A DNA stretch of 64,000 bases, from positions 545,067 through 609,066 of the forward strand of contig AP019861.1 of the NCBI GenBank assembly GCA_013426755.1, read 5' to 3'. The notes under the pieces were generated by a model. That model was not told the origin of the DNA. It made no database searches and saw only the letters and a list, made by a program, of their open reading frames with translations. The translations under genes were made by a program, and so were the position numbers. Position 1 is the stretch's first letter. Each line of letters starts with the position of its first letter. Below are positions 27,343 through 35,420 of this stretch, in pieces. The DNA is from Spirochaetota bacterium (lineage in GTDB: Bacteria; Spirochaetota; UBA12135; COTS27).

Positions 27343-27864
27343 TTAATATTCCCAGATATTCCATTTAATGAATAATTCTTTTATAAATGGAATTCTTGTA
27401 TGAAGATATTCAAATATTTCTTTTTCTGTTTTCCAAACGGTTTTAAAGTAAGGGGTAAGTTTGATCTTTATTTTTTCTATGAGGTCTTTATTTTCATTGG
27501 TTTCTTTAAGGTTTAAAATATAAAGACATAAATTTTCTAGGCGATTATAAAAAGTATTGATATTTATACGAAACTGATTGTATAGTTCGTTGGGGATGTC
27601 TTTTTTATTATCTCTAAGTGTCTGCATTTGTAATTTAATATGGCTTAGTTTAATGTAGGAGTCATTCATTTTTTCTTCGAGATTAAAAATTTCTTTAAAA
27701 TAATCAGCGTTATTTTTATTTTTGATAGTCTCGTTGTTCTTTCCCAGTAAGGCTAGCTGTGACTTTGCGTAGTTGTAGGTAAAATACGCTATTACGGCTA
27801 AGCAAATGGGGGCAGCCATAGCCACAAATCTAAATACAGTGTTTAAAGATTCAATGATGTTCAT
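27343..27864 (-). CDS. Membrane-anchored coiled-coil protein, cassette copy 1 (173 aa)
   Basis: The N-terminus (about residues 7-30) is one hydrophobic helix, VFRFVAMAAPICLAVIAYFTY, followed by the segment YAKSQLALLGKNNE and a long charged helical region likely to form a coiled coil (about 45-110). The C-terminal end, FIKELFIKWNIWE, is nearly identical in copy 2. Topology would place most of the protein in the cytoplasm on a single anchor. The two full copies agree closely at both ends but diverge strongly in the middle (roughly half of residues identical overall). I do not recognise a named family; short anchored proteins of this plan are common in accessory regions. It converges with the small charged ORF. 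Confidence 0.65.
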   Translation of the reverse strand: MNIIESLNTVFRFVAMAAPICLAVIAYFTYNYAKSQLALLGKNNETIKNKNNADYFKEIFNLEEKMNDSYIKLSHIKLQMQTLRDNKKDIPNELYNQFRININTFYNRLENLCLYILNLKETNENKDLIEKIKIKLTPYFKTVWKTEKEIFEYLHTRIPFIKELFIKWNIWEY

Positions 27865-28159
27865 ACCCTAGTTCAATATCATTTTATAAAGGCTTTTAAG
27901 TAACGATAATTGAGAGTAGCCGTGTTAAAGCAAATGTCTCAATATTATGATATTAACAACATATAAGTAATACTCTTATATTATAATGTGGTTGTATGTT
28001 AAGAGTGATTTATATTGTGATCCTTATATTATGTGCCGCAATCATCAGCCGTGTTCGTAATGGGTAAGGAAATTGACAGAATAACTTGAAATTAAGTGGT
28101 TATAAGCGTATTTGAATGATGGTGAAATATTGCAGTGAACAGCGAAGAGGAATTTTGTT

Positions 28160-28324
28160 ATGAATAAAAAAGAAAATGAAGATTCACTAAAAAACGAACA
28201 CCCTGAAATACAGGAAGATTCTGTACGTAGTTCTAGTCATAAGTCTTTATTAGAAGATTATCTGAAACCTAATGGTACGGGTAAAGATAAACCCATGGAT
28301 AGTAGAGATAAAAATAATGATTGA
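28160..28324 (+). CDS. Small charged protein, cassette copy 2 (54 aa)
   Basis: Copy 2 of the small ORF: the first 13 residues and the YLKPNGTGKDKPMD motif match copy 1, while residues 20-31 (DSVRSSSHKSLL) replace the proline-rich stretch of copy 1. The Shine-Dalgarno AAGAGG and the leader are preserved. Conservation of both ends with a length change of one codon in frame supports a translated product. The function is unknown. Confidence 0.6.
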   Translation: MNKKENEDSLKNEHPEIQEDSVRSSSHKSLLEDYLKPNGTGKDKPMDSRDKNND

Positions 28325-28350
28325 ATAGTGTAAGAATAGATTGTGATGTG

Positions 28351-28878
28351 TTAATCTTCCCAGATATTCCACTTAACGAATAATGCTTTTATAAATGGAA
28401 AGCATTTATATTCTGTGTCGTAATACTTAATTACTTTTCCATTTATTTTCCAAGCTCCTTTGAAGTAAGGAATATATTCACTCTTTATATCATTTATGAG
28501 TTCTTCATTGTCATCAATTTTTTTTAGGTTTAAAATATAAAAACATAAACTTTCTAGGCGATTATAAAAATTAATGGCACATGTCTCATATTGGAAGTCT
28601 AGTTCATCGGGGATGTTTTGTTGATTATTTTCAAGTGAACGATATTTTAATTTTATCTTATAAAATTTTACTTCAGAGGTGTACATTTTTTCTGCGAGGT
28701 TAAAAATTTCTTTAACATAATCGGCTTCATTCTTATTTTTGATAGCTTCGTTGTTCTTTCCCAGTAAGGCTAGCTGTGATTTCGCGTATTTGTAGGTGCG
28801 ATATGCTATTACAGCTAAGGAAATGGCTGCAGCCGTAGATAAAGTTCTAAATACTACGTCTAAGATGTCAATATTCAT
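28351..28878 (-). CDS. Membrane-anchored coiled-coil protein, cassette copy 2 (175 aa)
   Basis: Paralogue of the 27343-27864 protein. The anchor helix reads TLSTAAAISLAVIAYRTY, followed by the conserved KYAKSQLALLGKNNEAIKNK segment. EIFNLAEKM, FYNRLESLCFYILNLK and ALFVKWNIWED are shared with copy 1, while the segments between (about residues 68-100 and 125-160) differ. The frame is intact in both copies despite this divergence, which suggests selection to keep a protein. There is no Shine-Dalgarno. No function can be assigned. Confidence 0.65.
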   Translation of the reverse strand: MNIDILDVVFRTLSTAAAISLAVIAYRTYKYAKSQLALLGKNNEAIKNKNEADYVKEIFNLAEKMYTSEVKFYKIKLKYRSLENNQQNIPDELDFQYETCAINFYNRLESLCFYILNLKKIDDNEELINDIKSEYIPYFKGAWKINGKVIKYYDTEYKCFPFIKALFVKWNIWED

Positions 28879-29122
28879 ATTTTAGTTCTCGATACCATTT
28901 GTTAACGTTTTTATTATAAAGGGCTTCTTAACAAGATTTTTACATTATAATATGGTTGCATGCTAAGATCGGGTTATGTTTTATGAGCATCATATTACGT
29001 GTTGTAATACTCAGTTGTGTTTGTAATTGGTAAAGAAATTTATATAATCTTTAAGTTAAGTGGTTATAATGTATCTGAACAACGATAAAATACTATATTA
29101 AACCCAAAAGAAGAAATTTGTT

Positions 29123-29329
29123 ATGAAAAAAAAAGAAAATGAAGATGTGCTAAAAAAGAATGAACATCTTGAAAGACAGAAAAATTCTACGCGTAGTACT
29201 CGACCTGAATCTATTATTCAAAAACATTCTATGTATAGGGATAATATTGAAACTTCTTTAAAACCTATACTCAGAGCTAATGGTATAGGTGAAGATAAAC
29301 CTAAGCGTATAGATAAAGATAATAATTGA
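29123..29329 (+). CDS. Small charged protein, cassette copy 3 (68 aa)
   Basis: The third, most diverged version has 68 residues, with MKKKENEDVLKKNEHLE at the start and LKPILRANGIGEDKPKR near the end, aligning with the LKPNGTGKDKP motif with a short insertion. Its Shine-Dalgarno is weaker (AAGAAG). The frame is open although the convergent partner is destroyed, so this ORF may survive without it or may be decaying more slowly. Confidence 0.5.
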   Translation: MKKKENEDVLKKNEHLERQKNSTRSTRPESIIQKHSMYRDNIETSLKPILRANGIGEDKPKRIDKDNN

Positions 29330-29340
29330 AGAGTATGAGA

Positions 29341-29474
29341 AGGCATTCTGATGCACTAGTCTTCGATTTTCTACCAGGCCTTCGATTTATTAAATAACGC
29401 CTTTTAAGACATACTATTACGGCTAAGGAAATAGCCGTAGTCGTAGACAATATGTCTAAGATATCAATATTCAT
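29341..29474 (-). pseudogene. Remnant of the membrane-anchored ORF, cassette copy 3
   Basis: Reading from the ATG at 29474 gives MNIDILDILSTTTAISLAVIV, clearly the N-terminus of the copy 2 protein minus about four codons. The sequence then jumps to bases matching the far 3' end of the gene (around 29390, equivalent to the WNIWED-coding region), out of frame. Some 370 bases of the middle have been deleted, leaving both ends of the gene. Confidence 0.75.
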
Positions 29475-29629
29475 GCCTTAGTGTTCACGGCGCCGGTTGA
29501 GAGTAGTCGTGTGATATAAAGCAAATGTACTCATATTATGCTATTTAATAGCATTTATATATAGAAAAACTTACAGGAACTTCAGCACCTGAAGTTGAGA
29601 AGTAAAGAACCTATACGGTATTATAGCCA

Positions 29630-29668
29630 CTAAGCAATATTCATTACGCGGTAATGAATATTGCTTAG
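29630..29668. other. Perfect 18-bp inverted repeat with 3-base loop
   Basis: The arms ctaagcaatattcattac (29630-29647) and its exact complement (29651-29668) flank gcg. It lies 26 bases beyond the stop of the TPR gene on that gene's strand. Neither flank has a T-run, so a classic intrinsic terminator is not supported; an attenuating hairpin, protein-binding palindrome or relic mobile-element end remain possible. A second, smaller perfect hairpin (8-base arms aacttcag, loop cac) lies at 29578-29596. Confidence 0.75.
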
Positions 29669-29694
29669 GTTATAGGTGGGTGGTGATGGAAGGA

Positions 29695-31266
29695 TTAGAG
29701 ACTAAAAAACCTTCTGTGCGTGCTGTATGTTTGAGAGCGGGGCGTATTGGCTACGTAGGTATTACGAAGTTTTGACCGGCGCTTTTTGTTATAGGCGGTT
29801 GAGCGAACGGGAGCGAAGATATTGATGCCAAGCTGGGAGGCTTGCTCATAATCACTACGTGCTTCGTCAATGCGTCCTAGTTGATTGTAAGCGTTGCCGC
29901 GATTGAGGTAAGCTTCGCCTAGGCGTGGATTTTTTTCAATTGCCATCGTGTAGTACGTGATAGCCTGCTCATAATTGCCTTCATCGTAGAAGATAATGCC
30001 ATAATTGTTATAAGCGGAAGCGAAGTTAGGATTGAGTGCGATAGCGGCGTTGAGTTGCGTTTTAGCATTATTGAGATCACCTTTTTTAGCGTACGTAGTG
30101 CCTAAGTAGAGGTGAATGTTGGATTTTAAGGAGGCTAATTCTGAATTGCCCCCCTCAACAGTATCTGCACTCTGCATAGCTAGGATGTAATTTTCAATAG
30201 CACTTTCATAAAGACCATCATGATAATGCGAATTGGCTAATGCTAGGTAAGTAAAGCCCAGCATTTTTTCTGCGTAACTGAGTGCTTCGGCGGCTTCGGT
30301 TTGATTGGTGATCATATCACTAATGACTTGGTATCTAAGCACTTCTTTGAAGTCGCTGAGGGCTGCGGTGTAATCATTGATAAAAAAGTTATCTGTGCCA
30401 CGGTTGAGATAAGCGACGGCATTATTTTCGTTAAATTCGATCGCTTTTGTAAATGATTTGATAGCAGGACGTGAATCCCCTTGGACACTGTAAGCGATGC
30501 CTTTATTGTTATGAGCGGAAGAGTTGGCTTTATTGATATTGATAGCGCTGTTAAAGTTTCTAAAAGCTTCGCGTAGGGCGGGTAGTGTAGAGTTATCGGT
30601 GATATTGTAGCGGGTGCTATAAATCATGACGCCTAGGCGATTGTGTGCGAAGGAGTAGAGTTCTTTTGTGGCTTGATCGTAGGGCACTGGAGTTTGTTTG
30701 AATGTCTCTATGGCCTGTTGGTAATAACGTTCTGCTTGGGTGAGATCGCCTGTGTCTTCTTCTAGGCTGTAAGCGTAACGTGTGTATGTTCTTGCCAGAA
30801 GAGTTTTGATTCTATTTTTATTGGCGGTTGTGTCTAGATTAAGGAGTTCTTCAAACTTGCTGATGGCTGTTAGATAATCTCCATCGTTATAGCTTGTGAC
30901 GCCTTCATTGTAGAGTTTAATGGCGGCGGTTTTGCTGCTATCTGGGAGATTGTCTATACCGTTTTCTAGGGGAGCGGGTGTTTTTACGGGTGGTGGTGTG
31001 GAAAGCTCTGGTTCGAGCGGGCTTTCTATGAGTTCACCTTCTACAGGAACAGGTTCTGTTGAAAGCGGTGCGTCATCGTCTTGGGCGTATAGATTACCGG
31101 TGATACCGATCATTGCTATAAAAAATGCACTTAGCAGTAGAGCGCTTAACGATGGTGCGATAAAGCTAGACAGCGCACGGACAATAGTTGTACGTACATT
31201 GGATATTGAGATTGAAGAAGTTAGGGCTTCAGATCTGGGTGGCGTCATTATGTTAACTGGGATCAT
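29695..31266 (-). CDS. Secreted or periplasmic TPR-repeat protein
   Basis: The frame could start at 31311, but GAGGA sits 8 bases before the ATG at 31266, which gives 523 residues and is the preferred start. A hydrophobic segment (APSLSALLLSAFFIAMIGITG) leads to NLYAQDDD, a probable signal-peptidase site, so the bulk is exported. An acidic, proline-rich linker follows. The remainder is tetratricopeptide repeats: units such as SAHNNKGIAYSVQGD, AVAYLNRGTDNFFIND, ASAYNNYGIIFYDEGN and GEAYLNRGNAYNQLGR follow the 34-residue pattern, about eight to ten repeats in all. TPR proteins act as scaffolds; the partner is unknown. The C-terminal 30 residues are basic (AYNKKRRSKLR). It is flanked by a long palindrome and, upstream, by a structured element. 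Confidence 0.85.
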   Translation of the reverse strand: MIPVNIMTPPRSEALTSSISISNVRTTIVRALSSFIAPSLSALLLSAFFIAMIGITGNLYAQDDDAPLSTEPVPVEGELIESPLEPELSTPPPVKTPAPLENGIDNLPDSSKTAAIKLYNEGVTSYNDGDYLTAISKFEELLNLDTTANKNRIKTLLARTYTRYAYSLEEDTGDLTQAERYYQQAIETFKQTPVPYDQATKELYSFAHNRLGVMIYSTRYNITDNSTLPALREAFRNFNSAININKANSSAHNNKGIAYSVQGDSRPAIKSFTKAIEFNENNAVAYLNRGTDNFFINDYTAALSDFKEVLRYQVISDMITNQTEAAEALSYAEKMLGFTYLALANSHYHDGLYESAIENYILAMQSADTVEGGNSELASLKSNIHLYLGTTYAKKGDLNNAKTQLNAAIALNPNFASAYNNYGIIFYDEGNYEQAITYYTMAIEKNPRLGEAYLNRGNAYNQLGRIDEARSDYEQASQLGINIFAPVRSTAYNKKRRSKLRNTYVANTPRSQTYSTHRRFFSL

Positions 31267-31516
31267 GTTGAGTTCCTCGCAATTTTTTTGACTGTATGTT
31301 GTTGTATTCAATAATTAATTTACCTTAAATAAGCCTCCCGGTTAGTTTTCAGTACGATCAATGGTTCTTTCTATGAGGACCGTTTAATCGTACTTTATTA
31401 GCGTACACTCACCTTCTCTATTAATATATAAGTTAAAAGAGCAATAATCATAGTTTTTCTGGGTATAGATCACTTAAAAAACGTATTTTTTTATGGCACT
31501 ATTATACTTTACTTTC

Positions 31517-31664
31517 TAACGATTAATGTCGCTACTTACTGGTATACCTCACCCTATTTACTAGGTATACCCTGTCGAATATTTTAGATTATTAAATATC
31601 TTAGATTGACAGGCGATTAACGTACCCCTGGATGCAGATTGTCCTTACACCCTGTTAATCGTTA
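31517..31664. ncRNA. Candidate structured RNA or multi-palindrome regulatory element
   Basis: Ten-base perfect arms (taacgattaa 31517-31526, ttaatcgtta 31655-31664) close a region containing a 9-base perfect hairpin (ggtatacct 31541-31549, aggtatacc 31563-31571), a stem cctgtc/gacagg (31571-31576 with 31608-31613) around an inner atattt/aaatat hairpin, and a weak ggat/gtcc hairpin (31630-31644). It lies about 250-400 bases upstream of the TPR gene start. Both strands can fold. GGTATACC is itself palindromic and occurs twice 23 bases apart, so a protein operator is the main alternative. No known riboswitch was recognised. Confidence 0.4.
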
Positions 31665-32129
31665 TATCAATTATACTTTAAAACGTTCATGTTGGGTGGT
31701 TAATTTTAGTGTTTTTAGCAGATGGGTGATGATTAATGCGTCACGGAGGAACTATTCATTAACGAATAAATGGAGAAAAATTTAAAATTGGATGTTAATT
31801 GTACGCCAATGTGGGTTAATTTCATACAAACAATCAAAATAGATAGGTTTAATGGTGGTTGTGGATAGGTTTTGGGGGATTATTTGTGGGGCTGGAAATT
31901 TATAATTGTAAATTTTTAGTAAAAATTTGTCCATTAATGGAAGAATCGTGAATTTTTTCTTTTTTATGCATTCAAATTGTGGTTTTGAATTTATTTTAGC
32001 TATGAATTGAGTTAATTTACGATTTGAGTTGGTTTGTTTACGATTTGAGTTGGTTTGTGATTTAAGTTGGTTTTACGATTTGAGTTAAAATTTGCGATAG
32101 GAGGTGAGATCAGGTGATAATTATCAAGT
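31665..32129. other. Spacer downstream of nadK with short repeats
   Basis: No gene is visible. From 32019 to 32094 a degenerate motif of about 18-22 bases (tacgatttgagttggttt) repeats four times, immediately downstream of the nadK stop. Confidence 0.5.
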
Positions 32130-33008
32130 TTATTCGCCCCAGTGCAATTTTTGTTTGAGACGATGGTAAGGGCTGGCGTCAGCGGATTTGATGAAAGTAA
32201 GCGGTTTTGAGGATAAGCCACAGCGAATGAAATGTCTGCCCTTAGGGTAAGAGGTCCCGTCAATGCCTAAACACGTAGGATCGGAAGTTGCGAGTTCGAC
32301 TATATCACCGCGTGCTACGACAATAGGTTTTATTGTAAGAGAATGGGCTGAAATGAAGGTGAGTACAAAGGCTTCTATTTCAGGGGAAAGAATAGGTCCT
32401 CCGACGGAGAGATTATAAGCGGTGCTGCCCGTAGGCGTAGCAATGATGACACCATCGCCGCGAACTTTGGCAATGCTAGTTCCATTGATTTTAACTTTTA
32501 TAGTGATAGGGCGTAGGCGATCGGCTACACGAAGGATTGTTTCATTGAGAGCGTAATGAGTTGTGATGTGCTTGGAAGGGTTGGTGCATTCTGTGAATAG
32601 GACAAAACGTTTTTCTTCTTTGAAGCGTTTTTGAGTGGAAATGGAGGATGAGAGGGAGTTAGAGAGCTTTTTTTTAGGTGGGGAGAAGAGACATTTCAAG
32701 TAATTTTCAATGATAGCATGAGCGTTATGTTCATCCATTCCTGCCATATATCCCATCGTGCCAAAATTGACGGCTAGGACGTGTTGTTTTCTGGGCGGTT
32801 TGAAGTGTTTAAAGGCTGAAAGAATCGTTCCATCACCGCCTAGGATGATGTAAATTTTCCCCTTTGCAATAGTTGAGATGCTTTTTTCTGTGAATGGATA
32901 GGTTTGAATGATCTGATAAGGCAAGGAAAAGCGTTTGAGTAAGCGTTTGACTTTGCCTAAAAGTTTCAAACAATCGTATTTTTCTTGATTGGCAATGACA
33001 ACGATCAT
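32130..33008 (-). CDS. nadK: NAD kinase
   Basis: A 292-residue NAD kinase that phosphorylates NAD to NADP. The nucleotide-binding GGDGT motif is at residues 57-61 (YIILGGDGTILSAF), followed by NFGTMGYM. The NE/D-type motif ALNETILR lies near 155 and the signature GDGVIIATPTGSTAYNLSVGGPI near 185. The C-terminal part (IDGTSYPKG) is also family-typical. Length is normal. A short Ser/Lys-rich insertion (about residues 112-140) separates the two halves. It is the only gene on its strand between the TPR gene and the ribosomal region. There is no Shine-Dalgarno. Confidence 0.95.
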   Translation of the reverse strand: MIVVIANQEKYDCLKLLGKVKRLLKRFSLPYQIIQTYPFTEKSISTIAKGKIYIILGGDGTILSAFKHFKPPRKQHVLAVNFGTMGYMAGMDEHNAHAIIENYLKCLFSPPKKKLSNSLSSSISTQKRFKEEKRFVLFTECTNPSKHITTHYALNETILRVADRLRPITIKVKINGTSIAKVRGDGVIIATPTGSTAYNLSVGGPILSPEIEAFVLTFISAHSLTIKPIVVARGDIVELATSDPTCLGIDGTSYPKGRHFIRCGLSSKPLTFIKSADASPYHRLKQKLHWGE

Positions 33009-33698
33009 TGTGATTTTTAAATTTTTTTAAGAAATTTAACCTAATGAGGGGTGGTTTACAACAACTTTCTAAGGATTTGTTGTGGTTTTTATCTTGTGAG
33101 TTCTAAACGGGGTTGTGCTTAGCTTGTTCTGTTTTTTAGTTTTCTCTGAGTCTTGTGGACTGTGAATTAATTATCGAGAGATTGTAGATTAATTATTAGA
33201 GAACCATTGAAAAAAGTAATGCTGTAAAAGTAGTGCTGTACTACACACTGAAAAAAACAATGCTAAAACAATGCCAAAATAATGCTAAAACAATGCTATT
33301 ACACATCGCTAAGTGCATGACGTTGTAGCGATTGTACGCTAAAATGCTATATTAATATTACTATAACGTCTATTATTATGATGAAAAGACGTTTGTCATG
33401 ACAAAAAAGACTAGTAGAAGTGTATTTGTAGGTGTATAGTATTGACTGCAGGTGTTTTTGTGAAAAAGTGCTTGCGTGTATCCTAGTTATTATACATGCT
33501 TTATTATAAATGCTCTTTTGATGAAAGAATCTTTGAATGTACAGTATGGATTGTCAATGTGTCAATATTTTTCGTGATTTGTGGGAAAATTCATCTTATT
33601 AAAAAGCCGTCTTGTTAAAAGATCATTGAATTAAAGGGCTATTTTATCAAGGCGGCAAGTGATTTTTGTTATTGTTTAGCGAATCAATCATGATTTTA
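33009..33698. other. Spacer between nadK and rpsL with an 11-bp repeat
   Basis: This intergenic region between divergently transcribed nadK and rpsL holds four copies of an 11-base unit (acaatgctaaa and variants) at 33257-33300. The rpsL promoter lies at its right end. No other feature was recognised. Confidence 0.55.
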
Positions 33699-33727
33699 TT
33701 GACATATTGTAGAAAGCATGATATTAT
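33699..33727 (+). promoter_or_regulatory. Sigma-70-type promoter for rpsL
   Basis: A perfect -35 hexamer TTGACA (33699-33704), a 17-base spacer and a -10 TATTAT (33722-33727) lie 66 bases before the rpsL start. It is the best promoter match noticed in the window and fits transcription of the str cluster. The transcript would start near 33734. Confidence 0.7.
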
Positions 33728-33793
33728 AGTCTCTGTAAATTTTATTTTTAAGTTTTATATTATACAAATTGTAGCAAGGTCAATAAAAAAGCA

Positions 33794-34171
33794 ATGCCAA
33801 CGATTCAGCAGCTTATCCGTAAAGGACGGCAGCAATTCAAAAAACCAACAAAATCTCGTGCGTTACGTGAGTGTCCGCAAAAGCGTGGTGTCTGTACGCG
33901 CGTGATGACAGTAACCCCGAAAAAGCCCAATTCTGCCCTTAGAAAAGTAGCTCGGGTCAAACTTACCAATGGAATTGAAGTTACTGCTTATGTTCCTGGT
34001 ATTGGACATAATTTGCAGGAGCACTCTATTGTACTGGTGCGAGGTGGAAGGGTAAAGGACCTTCCAGGGGTACGTTATCATATCGTCCGTGGTGCGCTGG
34101 ATACATTAGGTGTTGTCGATCGCAAACGTGGTCGTTCTAAATACGGTGCTAAAGTACCTAAGAGCACTTAA
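33794..34171 (+). CDS. rpsL: 30S ribosomal protein S12
   Basis: A 125-residue S12, essentially full length. The loops that touch the decoding centre are intact: [17 protein letters not shown] (with the lysine tied to streptomycin sensitivity) and [20 protein letters not shown], whose Asp is often methylthiolated. It starts the str-type cluster; rpsG follows after an unusually long 560-base gap containing a decayed copy of the rpsG leader. No Shine-Dalgarno lies at a normal distance. An upstream ATG frame is an out-of-frame artefact. Confidence 0.98.
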   Translation: MPTIQQLIRKGRQQFKKPTKSRALRECPQKRGVCTRVMTVTPKKPNSALRKVARVKLTNGIEVTAYVPGIGHNLQEHSIVLVRGGRVKDLPGVRYHIVRGALDTLGVVDRKRGRSKYGAKVPKST

Positions 34172-34495
34172 ACACTTGGAGTGTGTTTGAATTGTTCTTT
34201 ATTGTGTTTGTTTGATGTTCGTTTGATGTTTGTTCGAAGGTACTAAAAACGGGTGCTGAGAGAACGGGTACTGGGAACGGTTTATTGAGATTGATTTGAC
34301 GCTATTTTTTTTATATCGGTTAGTGGGTGAGTTTTGAGTCAAGTGTTTTTGTTAGATCGTCTTAATTAATGAGTCTGTTTAATTTTGCTTGACTTTTCAG
34401 GGTTTAGGAGTTATGTTTTATTTATATCGATTTTTGTATTGATTCTTATTATTTGAGTTGAATCGATTCTGATTATTCGAGTTGTTTTTGTGGGC

Positions 34496-34745
34496 AAATG
34501 CTGCTTGGCTGGAATAAGTAGAAATAGTGTGCAGCAGAGTCAAAATAGCATAGAATAAGGAATTTTTAATAATATTACGGAAATTGAATTGTTGAATTGA
34601 ATTAGATTGAGCTGTATTAATTGATTGATAGATGAAAATGTTGCTTGGCTGGAGTAGTGGAGTAGGTAGAAGTAGCGGTAAAAATAGCATGAAGTAAAGT
34701 AAACGTAGCGTATAGTAAGGAATTTTTAACAATGTCACGGAAATA
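34496..34745. repeat. Duplicated rpsG leader including the first codons
   Basis: The 110 bases leading into rpsG (34636-34745) have a diverged twin at 34496-34585: both contain aatgctgcttggctgg-type sequence and end in aaggaattttta before the start. In the twin the start ATG TCA CGG has become ATA TTA CGG, so it cannot initiate. Nearly all differences are transitions, apart from short insertions or deletions. Confidence 0.85.
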
Positions 34746-35202
34746 TCACGGAGAAAAACGGACGATTGAAGCAGATGTCGTTTTTAATAGTGTTTTGGCC
34801 GCACGGTTTATCAATAGAATGATGGTAGCGGGCAAAAAGCCTATTGCTGAGAAGATTTTTTATAAGGCAATTGACATGGCTACCCAAAAAATAGGTGGAG
34901 AGAAGTATGAAATGTTTGAAAAAGCAATCAATAATGTCAGTCCTATGGTAGAAGTGAAATCACGCCGTGTAGGAGGAGCTACTTATCAAGTCCCTACGGA
35001 GGTTTCTGAACATAGGCGGCATTCATTGGCTATTCGGTGGTTGATTACGTTTGCACGCAATCGATCTGAAAAAGGTATGGTTAATCGCTTAGCGGGTGAA
35101 TTGGTAGATGCTTGCAACTTGACTGGCGGCGCTTTTAAGAAGAAAGAAGAGGTTTTTAGAATGGCAGAAGCCAATAAGGCTTTTTCACATTACAAATGGT
35201 AA
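34732..35202 (+). CDS. rpsG: 30S ribosomal protein S7
   Basis: A 156-residue S7, the 30S head assembly protein, of normal length. Family landmarks include SVLAARFINRMMVAGKK, ENVSPMVEVKSRRVGG-type sequence (here NNVSPMVEVKSRRVGG), YQVPTEVSEHRRHSLAIRW and MANKAFSHYKW-type ending (EANKAFSHYKW). AAGGA lies 10 bases before the ATG, a marginal Shine-Dalgarno. The 529 bases upstream hold a decayed duplicate of its own leader. fusA follows 218 bases downstream. Confidence 0.98.
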   Translation: MSRKYHGEKRTIEADVVFNSVLAARFINRMMVAGKKPIAEKIFYKAIDMATQKIGGEKYEMFEKAINNVSPMVEVKSRRVGGATYQVPTEVSEHRRHSLAIRWLITFARNRSEKGMVNRLAGELVDACNLTGGAFKKKEEVFRMAEANKAFSHYKW

Positions 35203-35420
35203 ATCTGATGTGATTAGACATTGTCTTGTGATAATGTTAATGTTAAAAGGTGGATGTAGCAGATTGTTTTTTAGTTGTAAGGGATTGAGAAGGTATTGAG
35301 TTTTTGGCAAGGTAATGAATTTTTCAAAGAAACTTGAAGTAAAGTGAAGCAAAGTGAACTAAGGTACAAAAAAACAAAAAAGTAAAACAAAAACAAAAAA
35401 AGTAAAATAAAAAAGTAAAA

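Larger units (their letters stand above)
26940..29545. repeat. Three-copy tandem cassette: conserved leader, small charged ORF, convergent membrane-anchored ORF
   Basis: Three consecutive copies of a roughly 1-kb unit begin near 26940, 27961 and 28916. Each starts with a leader of about 185 bases (recognisable from atataatatgg or its variant to the small ORF start), followed by a plus-strand ORF of 54-68 codons. In copies 1 and 2 a minus-strand ORF of 173-175 codons follows, converging with the small one. I count about 12 differences between leaders 1 and 2. In copy 3 the leader is more diverged, and the convergent ORF is reduced to a short remnant. A stretch near ttgagagtagccgtg follows copy 1 (27911) and recurs after copy 3 (29498). 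No transposase or integrase is present. Confidence 0.9.

Noticed and set aside
29630..29668. Rho-independent terminator
   Set aside because: The stem is strong but neither strand has a T-run after it, so it is recorded only as a palindrome.
34418..34738. 106-codon minus-strand hydrophobic ORF upstream of rpsG
   Set aside because: It is antisense to the duplicated rpsG leader and is composed of AT-rich low-complexity sequence; no homology was recognised.
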